A stretch of DNA of 64,000 nucleotides from contig NZ_BRLB01000012.1 in NCBI RefSeq assembly GCF_027923465.1, positions 62,001 through 126,000 on the forward strand. Direction: 5' to 3'. Every line of letters starts with the position of its first letter. Position 1 is the first letter of the stretch. The notes beneath the pieces are model-generated. The model ran no database searches and had not been told where the DNA came from. It saw nothing but the letters and a program-made list of their open reading frames with translations. This document shows, one piece after another, positions 59,566 to 64,000 of the stretch. The DNA comes from Vallitalea longa. GTDB lineage: Bacteria > Bacillota > Clostridia > Lachnospirales > Vallitaleaceae. The position numbers were made by a program, and so were the translations under genes.

Positions 59566-59949
59566 ATGATATTAAATTTCCATCACAAAATCATAAAAAA
59601 TTTTGTGGAAAAAGTATATGCTTATTGTAAACAAAATGAATTTACGATGATTTTAAAAGGATCATTATTAAAGGGTACTGCAACTAAATTTTCAGATATA
59701 GATTTAGTTATATTAGGAGAAATTTTTGAGCAACAAGCAGATGAATTAATTAGTCTATATGGTGAACCAGTTATGACTAACTATACAAAGAACCCTAAAG
59801 GAATTTTAATTTTGCTTTATAAAGATACTTTATCTGTAGATTTAGATATCAGAGAAACAGTATCAGAATATGAATTGAAAAACAGTAGAGTATTATTAAG
59901 GTATGATAGAAACATTAACATAAATAACCATGAAGATATAGAAGGGTAA
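59566..59949 (+). CDS. Nucleotidyltransferase-domain protein, probably frameshifted
   Basis: A 127-residue frame with a minimal nucleotidyltransferase fold. LKGSLLKGTATKFSDIDLVIL near residue 31 gives the GS and DxD catalytic motif, and VDLDIRE near 95 supplies the third aspartate. Such domains occur in MNT-type antitoxins and in aminoglycoside-modifying-like enzymes. The frame stops at GAAGGGTAA, but the next frame continues in a natural way (see the following entry). One missing G in the GGG run at 59944-59946 would join them into a protein of about 233 residues. Confidence 0.75.
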   Translation: MILNFHHKIIKNFVEKVYAYCKQNEFTMILKGSLLKGTATKFSDIDLVILGEIFEQQADELISLYGEPVMTNYTKNPKGILILLYKDTLSVDLDIRETVSEYELKNSRVLLRYDRNININNHEDIEG

Positions 59950-59963
59950 TTACTTCTAAATAT

Positions 59964-60266
59964 ATGGTGAATAGACCTGAATGGTATAAAACATTAAGGT
60001 TAGTGCATAGAGGATTAATAAAATATTTATCAAATAAAACTGTTGCTGCAAATGATTTATTATTAGAGATAAAAGAAAAACTTAATGAGCTGGGAATCAA
60101 AAATATAGGAATTGAAAATAAGTTTGAGATAGATATCCAATATGCATTCTGGGAGATATGTAATAGATATAATGTCGATTCTGATATAATAGTTCTGTTT
60201 GAAAAGCTGTTTGAAAACTTTAATGATAATAATTATTTCTGTAAGAGATGTGGGAGTAAAGAATGA
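59964..60266 (+). CDS. Helical C-terminal part of the nucleotidyltransferase (displaced frame)
   Basis: A 100-residue frame from ATG 59964. It has no usable ribosome site, and the frame is open upstream into the nucleotidyltransferase end: joining at the GGG gives GVITSKYMVNRPEWYKTLRL. The sequence is helical (RLVHRGLIKYLSNKTVAANDLLLEIKEKL) and ends with CKRCGSKE. This fits the helical half of a two-domain nucleotidyltransferase better than an independent gene. If independent, it is of unknown function. Confidence 0.6.
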   Translation: MVNRPEWYKTLRLVHRGLIKYLSNKTVAANDLLLEIKEKLNELGIKNIGIENKFEIDIQYAFWEICNRYNVDSDIIVLFEKLFENFNDNNYFCKRCGSKE

Positions 60267-60292
60267 CTATGACTATAAAATAGGAGGATATT

Positions 60293-60844
60293 ATGGGATA
60301 TGCAATTGAAGTATTTTTTGATAAAACAAGCGAAGAGAAGTTAATTGAATATTGGAGGCTATTACATCAGCATGGTTACAGTTCATATATGTATGAAAAT
60401 GGAGGACATCCACATATTGCTTTTGCTGTATTTGACGACGATATTAAAGACATTAATAATTTTAAAAAGATTATAAGGGAATATTATAAGGGTATAAAGT
60501 CGTTTGAGATACTTTTTTCTTATCTAGGTTTATTTACTACTGATGAAGGTGTTAGTTTTATCGCACCAAAAATATCATTACAATTGTTGGAGTATCATAA
60601 AAGATTTTATAATAAAATATGTGAGAATGGATATGATGAATGGTTTAATGATTACTATAAACCAGATGTTTGGATACCTCATTGTACTATGACAATTCAG
60701 ACTAATGTTAGAAATCAAATGAAAGGGCTAGATTTGTTAAGAAGTGTATTTAAACCATTTAAAGCACAGGTTGAAAGAGTTGCATTAATTGAGTTTTATC
60801 CAATCAAGTATTTGGAAGTAATTGAGTTGGATGAGCTACAATAA
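60293..60844 (+). CDS. 2'-5' RNA ligase family protein (2H phosphoesterase)
   Basis: A 183-residue protein with two histidine motifs of the 2H superfamily: HPHIAFAVF near residue 42 and PHCTMTIQ near residue 124, each followed by strand-like sequence. These enzymes cleave or form 2',5' or cyclic phosphodiester bonds in RNA or nucleotides. AGGAGG precedes the ATG. It lies just after the nucleotidyltransferase gene, so the two may act on related RNA or nucleotide substrates (inference). Confidence 0.82.
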   Translation: MGYAIEVFFDKTSEEKLIEYWRLLHQHGYSSYMYENGGHPHIAFAVFDDDIKDINNFKKIIREYYKGIKSFEILFSYLGLFTTDEGVSFIAPKISLQLLEYHKRFYNKICENGYDEWFNDYYKPDVWIPHCTMTIQTNVRNQMKGLDLLRSVFKPFKAQVERVALIEFYPIKYLEVIELDELQ

Positions 60845-60963
60845 CTACTACAGCTAACTATATAACTGTTGGTTTAATATTATCTTCATTAGTAGGGTTT
60901 GGGACATTACTTAGCGGATATATTGTATATAAAGAATTGGAGTATTGTATAGCGTATATATAG
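60844..60963 (+). pseudogene. Short membrane-spanning frame without start codon, possible transporter remnant
   Basis: A 39-codon open frame directly overlapping the end of the 2H gene reads ITVGLILSSLVGFGTLLSGYIVYKE, a hydrophobic helix like the last one of small drug/metabolite transporters, then stops. There is no start codon or ribosome site. It may be the relic of a deleted gene. Confidence 0.3.
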
Positions 60964-61044
60964 AGTATACGATATATTGATATATATATTATATTTCAGG
61001 GGAATTCTAAGAAGGCAAAAAACTGTGGAAAGGAGTAATTAAAA

Positions 61045-61872
61045 ATGGAAAATAATTTGAAGGCAATATTAAAAGAAATAAAAGAAGATAATTATGAAGT
61101 GCCAGCGACTATAGATGTCAATGAGTTGATCTTAAGAATGATGGATAATATAGGTAGTTTGGATATAGAGTTACGTGAAAAATTAATAAATTCAACAATG
61201 TATCACTTGATTATGAAAAATAAAATACCGGATAAAAAGTTGATTGAAGTATTAAAAATGAGCATAGATAAAAATCATTTATTTTTTGGAATTGGAGAGA
61301 AAGGTACTGATTCAGTATTTACTCGCACATTCAGTATTTTATTAATACCGTTGATACTTATTAAACACAGAGAATCCAACTTCCTTTCAAAAGAAGAAAT
61401 AAAAGTAGTATATGTAAAAGTGGTAGATTACTTCTTAAAGGAAAAAGACTTAAGAGGATATGTAGAACATAAAGGATGGGCACATTCCGTTGCACATGCT
61501 GCAGATGCACTAGATGATTTAGCTCTATGTTCTGAAATAGAATATAAAGAATTACTATATATTCTAGAGATAATTAAAGAGAAGGTATGTATTAGTAATT
61601 ATGTATATATCAATGAGGAAGATGAAAGATTAGTAACAGCTGTAATTAGTATTATGAATAGGGGATTAATCTCAGATAAAGAGCTCTGTAAATGGATAAA
61701 TAGTTTTAGTAATTATAAAAAAACAGGATTATATCCAGAAGATGATAATCTATTAACAAATGTGAAGAGCTTTCTAAGAAGCTTGTATTTTAGAATAATT
61801 AAATTAGAAAATAAGAAAAGTTTAGTTGAAGGAATAAGAAAGGGTCTAGAAATAATAAGTAATTTTAATTAA
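61045..61872 (+). CDS. DUF2785 family protein
   Basis: A 275-residue helical protein. It carries the DUF2785 landmarks: VFTRTFSILLIPLIL near residue 92 and the conserved DLRGYVEHKGWAHSVAHAADAL near 135-157, with several histidines that could bind metal. The family is widespread in Firmicutes and has no established function. AAAGGAG precedes the ATG. It is the last protein gene before the leftward tRNA cluster. Confidence 0.85.
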   Translation: MENNLKAILKEIKEDNYEVPATIDVNELILRMMDNIGSLDIELREKLINSTMYHLIMKNKIPDKKLIEVLKMSIDKNHLFFGIGEKGTDSVFTRTFSILLIPLILIKHRESNFLSKEEIKVVYVKVVDYFLKEKDLRGYVEHKGWAHSVAHAADALDDLALCSEIEYKELLYILEIIKEKVCISNYVYINEEDERLVTAVISIMNRGLISDKELCKWINSFSNYKKTGLYPEDDNLLTNVKSFLRSLYFRIIKLENKKSLVEGIRKGLEIISNFN

Positions 61873-62012
61873 ATTGGGAAGAGTTTCTTACAATGGGGTA
61901 GGTAAGGTATTTGAAACAAATGCCAATAGACTGGTTATTAGCAAGCATAAAAATGTAAAATATTTACATGCCATTTAACCCCTTAAGTGTACTAGACTAA
62001 ATAAAAAGTAAT

Positions 62013-62044
62013 CAAAAAAAGGTTATATCATAATGATATAGCTT
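62013..62044 (-). terminator. Terminator of the tRNA operon (leftward)
   Basis: On the minus strand AGCTATATCA pairs with TGATATAACC (plus 62034-62043 and 62021-62030, two G-T pairs), followed by T7. Confidence 0.75.
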
Positions 62045-62068
62045 TTATAAATGCGATAAATACGTTAG

Positions 62069-62153
62069 TGCAGTTGGGGGGACTCGAACCCCCAAGTCCA
62101 AAAAGGACACTAGATCCTTAGTCTAGCGCGTATGCCAATTCCGCCACAACTGC
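62069..62153 (-). tRNA. tRNA-Leu (AAG as read)
   Basis: Minus strand: acceptor GCAGTTG/CAACTGC, long variable arm (TGTCCTTTTTGGACT) as in leucine tRNAs, anticodon stem CTAGA/TCTAG with loop CTAAGGA, giving anticodon AAG. T arm GGGGG-TTCGAGT-CCCCC. Confidence 0.92.
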
Positions 62154-62171
62154 TTAATTGGAACAAAAAAA

Positions 62172-62245
62172 TGAGCCACCCGGGATTCGAACCCGGGACA
62201 CCTGGATTAAAAGTCCAGTGCTCTAGCCGACTGAGCTAGTGGCCC
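62172..62245 (-). tRNA. tRNA-Lys (TTT)
   Basis: Minus strand: acceptor GGGCCAC/GTGGCTC, anticodon stem CTGGA/TCCAG with loop CTTTTAA (anticodon TTT), T arm CCGGG-TTCGAAT-CCCGG. Confidence 0.95.
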
Positions 62246-62291
62246 ATAGTGTAGTGATTAAATTGTATTGCCCATTAAAATTTTTAATGAG

Positions 62292-62365
62292 CGTGCCTGC
62301 AGGGATTCGAACCCCGGACACGTGGCTTAGAAGGCCACTGCTCTATCCAACTGAGCTACAGGCAC
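62292..62365 (-). tRNA. tRNA-Arg (TCT)
   Basis: Minus strand: acceptor GTGCCTG/CAGGCAC, anticodon stem GTGGC/GCCAC with loop CTTCTAA (anticodon TCT), T loop TTCGAAT. Confidence 0.95.
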
Positions 62366-62371
62366 ATACAA

Positions 62372-62446
62372 TCGGGGTGACAGGATTCGAACCTGCGGCC
62401 TCTTGAACCCAAATCAAGCGCTCTAGCCAAGCTGAGCCACACCCCG
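62372..62446 (-). tRNA. tRNA-Pro (TGG)
   Basis: Minus strand: acceptor CGGGGTG/CACCCCG, anticodon stem CTTGA/TCAAG with loop TTTGGGT (anticodon TGG), T arm GCAGG-TTCGAAT-CCTGT. Confidence 0.95.
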
Positions 62447-62498
62447 TTCGTAATTAGTACGTAAAATAATTTTGCTGTTTCCATTTTATTAAAGACAA

Positions 62499-62570
<72 letters not shown>

Positions 62571-62582
62571 ACAGCAAAATGA

Positions 62583-62611
62583 ATTATATAGTATAATCAT
62601 ATAAATGTCAA
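62583..62611 (-). promoter_or_regulatory. Promoter of the tRNA operon
   Basis: On the minus strand TTGACA (plus 62606-62611), 17-base spacer, TATAAT (plus 62583-62588), 13 bases upstream of tRNA-Asn: full consensus. Confidence 0.85.
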
Positions 62612-62958
62612 TACTTTTTTAAATAAAAATTTTAATGTTGGTATAAACCTAGTAAAAATCAATGCCTACAGATAAATGATCAAATAATCTGAAATTAATT
62701 ATTAGTCAGAATTAAAAGTTATTCATAGTTACATATAATAATCTTGAATAATTTTATAAAAAATGATAAAATTAATAAGACGACATACGGACAACTATAT
62801 GACATGACGTTAGAACGTCGTTGATGTTATTATTAAATTTAGGAGGTGTAATATAATTTAGTATTATAGATACATATAAATATATATTGTTATTAGTGGT
62901 TTTGGAGGTATTCCTGTGTTAAAATAAAAATAAGTAATTGATACGGGAGGAATTATGG
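62612..62958. other. Intergenic stretch before the last gene, no gene seen
   Basis: AT-rich. It holds a small inverted repeat GACGT/ACGTC at 62806-62819 and an isolated AGGAGGTG at about 62841 with no frame after it. Probably the control region of the kinase gene. Confidence 0.4.
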
Positions 62959-64000
62959 ATGGGAAAATATGTACTTGCAATTGATTGTGGTACACAGAGT
63001 TTAAGGGGATTAATATTTGATAAGAACGGAAACTTGTTAGTAAAAGTAAAAAAAGAATTTAATCCTTATTATTCAGTTGAGCCTGGTTGGGCTGAACAAG
63101 ATCCAAATGTATATTGGAATAGTTTATGTGAGGTTTGTAGACAAATCAAAGAAGATGAAGAAGAAATCTTCTCTGAAATAGACAGAGTAGTTGTGACAAC
63201 ACAAAGAGATTCATGTGTTTTACTTGGTAAAAATGGAGAAATTATAAGACCAGCTATCTTATGGATGGACCAGAGGAAGATAAAAAAAGCAAGAAATATG
63301 AATCTATATAATAAGTTGACTATTACTGCAGTGGGTATGATGAATACAGCTAAGAATTTTAGTTTGAATTGTAATGCCCATTGGATACAAGATTATGAAC
63401 CTGAAAATTGGAAAAAGACTCATAAATATTTACAGATATCAGGATTTTTAAACTATAAATTGACCCATGAATTTAAAGATAGTATTGCTTCTCAGATCGG
63501 ACATATTCCTTTTAATTACAAACATTTTAGATGGGAAAGTAAATATGGGCAGAAAAGCCAGATATTCCATATAGAAAGAGAAAAATTATGCGATTTAGTA
63601 GCACCTTCAGGAATTATTGGTTATGTAGTAGATGAAGCTTGTAGTGAAACTGGATTAAAAAAGGGTATTCCAGTTGTAGCAGGAGGCTCTGACAAAGGTT
63701 GTGAAACACTGGGAGTCGGATGTTTTGATAATTATACTGCAAGCATATCACTAGGCTCTAATGCATCTATACAAACTACTTCAAAAAAATATTACGAAGC
63801 ATTAAGATTCATTTGTCCATTTCCAGCTGTAATACCTAAAGCATATAATCCAGAAATTCAGATTTACAGAGGATATTGGATGATATCTTGGTTCAAAAAA
63901 GAATTTGCACAAAAAGAAGTTGCACAAGCAAAAGAACTGAATATAGCTCCTGAAGAACTTCTGAATAGACGATTAAATGATATACCACCTGGCTGTGATG
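62959..64000 (+). CDS. FGGY-family carbohydrate kinase, N-terminal part (cut by window end)
   Basis: The first 347 codons are visible from ATG 62959, 8 bases after GGGAGG; another ATG 4 bases earlier is in a different frame. It starts GKYVLAIDCGTQSLRGLIFDKNG, the phosphate-1 motif of FGGY kinases, with GWAEQDPNVYWNSL, VVVTTQRDSCVLL and ILWMDQRK, then IPVVAGGSDKGCETLGVG in the second domain. It is not closely similar to the FGGY kinase at 54265, so a different sugar or polyol substrate is likely. The gene continues past the window. Confidence 0.9.
   Translation, partial: MGKYVLAIDCGTQSLRGLIFDKNGNLLVKVKKEFNPYYSVEPGWAEQDPNVYWNSLCEVCRQIKEDEEEIFSEIDRVVVTTQRDSCVLLGKNGEIIRPAILWMDQRKIKKARNMNLYNKLTITAVGMMNTAKNFSLNCNAHWIQDYEPENWKKTHKYLQISGFLNYKLTHEFKDSIASQIGHIPFNYKHFRWESKYGQKSQIFHIEREKLCDLVAPSGIIGYVVDEACSETGLKKGIPVVAGGSDKGCETLGVGCFDNYTASISLGSNASIQTTSKKYYEALRFICPFPAVIPKAYNPEIQIYRGYWMISWFKKEFAQKEVAQAKELNIAPEELLNRRLNDIPPGCD

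Overview
This window comes from a low-GC, endospore-forming anaerobic Firmicute, most likely of class Clostridia. The evidence is AT-rich DNA with AGGAGG-type ribosome sites throughout, a T-box leader before thrS, an infC-rpmI-rplT operon, an alpha/beta-type small acid-soluble spore protein, a possible spore-appendage subunit, and an AddAB-type recombination nuclease. I cannot name the species. No phage, intact insertion sequence or CRISPR array is visible.

Layout. 1-2427: 3' end of addA and a spore DNA-binding protein. 2486-6473: an AraC regulator divergent from a Gfo/Idh/MocA oxidoreductase and two xylose-isomerase-like TIM-barrel proteins. 6819-19629: a host-glycan module (YesM/YesN-type two-component system, ABC sugar importer, GH112 phosphorylase, secreted GH101 endo-alpha-N-acetylgalactosaminidase) able to release galacto-N-biose from core-1 mucin O-glycans, import it and phosphorolyse it. 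19884-25268: methyltransferase, Hsp33, a DUF218 protein, then a threonine T-box followed by a hemerythrin gene and thrS. 25343-31957: a DeoR-controlled cluster with kinase, isomerase, class II aldolase, iron alcohol dehydrogenase and NhaC-type transporter, which reads as a complete dihydroxyacetone-phosphate shunt for 5-methylthioribose or 5-deoxyribose. 32240-33640: infC-rpmI-rplT with its leader and a predicted AUU start for infC. 33936-45354: VanY carboxypeptidase, a secreted unknown, tRNA-Gly, a possible nucleotide/phosphoribosyl group (PhnP-like MBL, PRPP synthetase, adenosine deaminase), several GNAT acetyltransferases, small membrane proteins and a frameshifted zinc phospholipase-like gene.

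45378-56686 is the most interesting part: a pentose/pentitol utilisation locus (AraD-type epimerase, ribose-type ABC importer, zinc dehydrogenase, FGGY kinase, HAD phosphatase) controlled by a two-component system in which the histidine kinase carries an N-terminal ABC-ATPase domain with its catalytic motifs destroyed, and the response regulator ends in an ANTAR RNA-binding domain. Three transcription units here begin with a tandem-hairpin/terminator leader. In all three the second hairpin uses the same bases as the terminator, and the six loops share a T/C-A-T-G-like sequence closed by a U.G pair. I infer a transport-coupled antitermination circuit.

56918-64000: a possible endospore-appendage subunit, several hypothetical proteins, a frameshifted nucleotidyltransferase, a 2H phosphoesterase, a DUF2785 protein, five tRNA genes transcribed leftward from one promoter, and the 5' part of another FGGY kinase cut by the window end. 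A dispersed repeat with the core AGGCGTAGCCT occurs at about 2.4, 6.7 and 59.3 kb.
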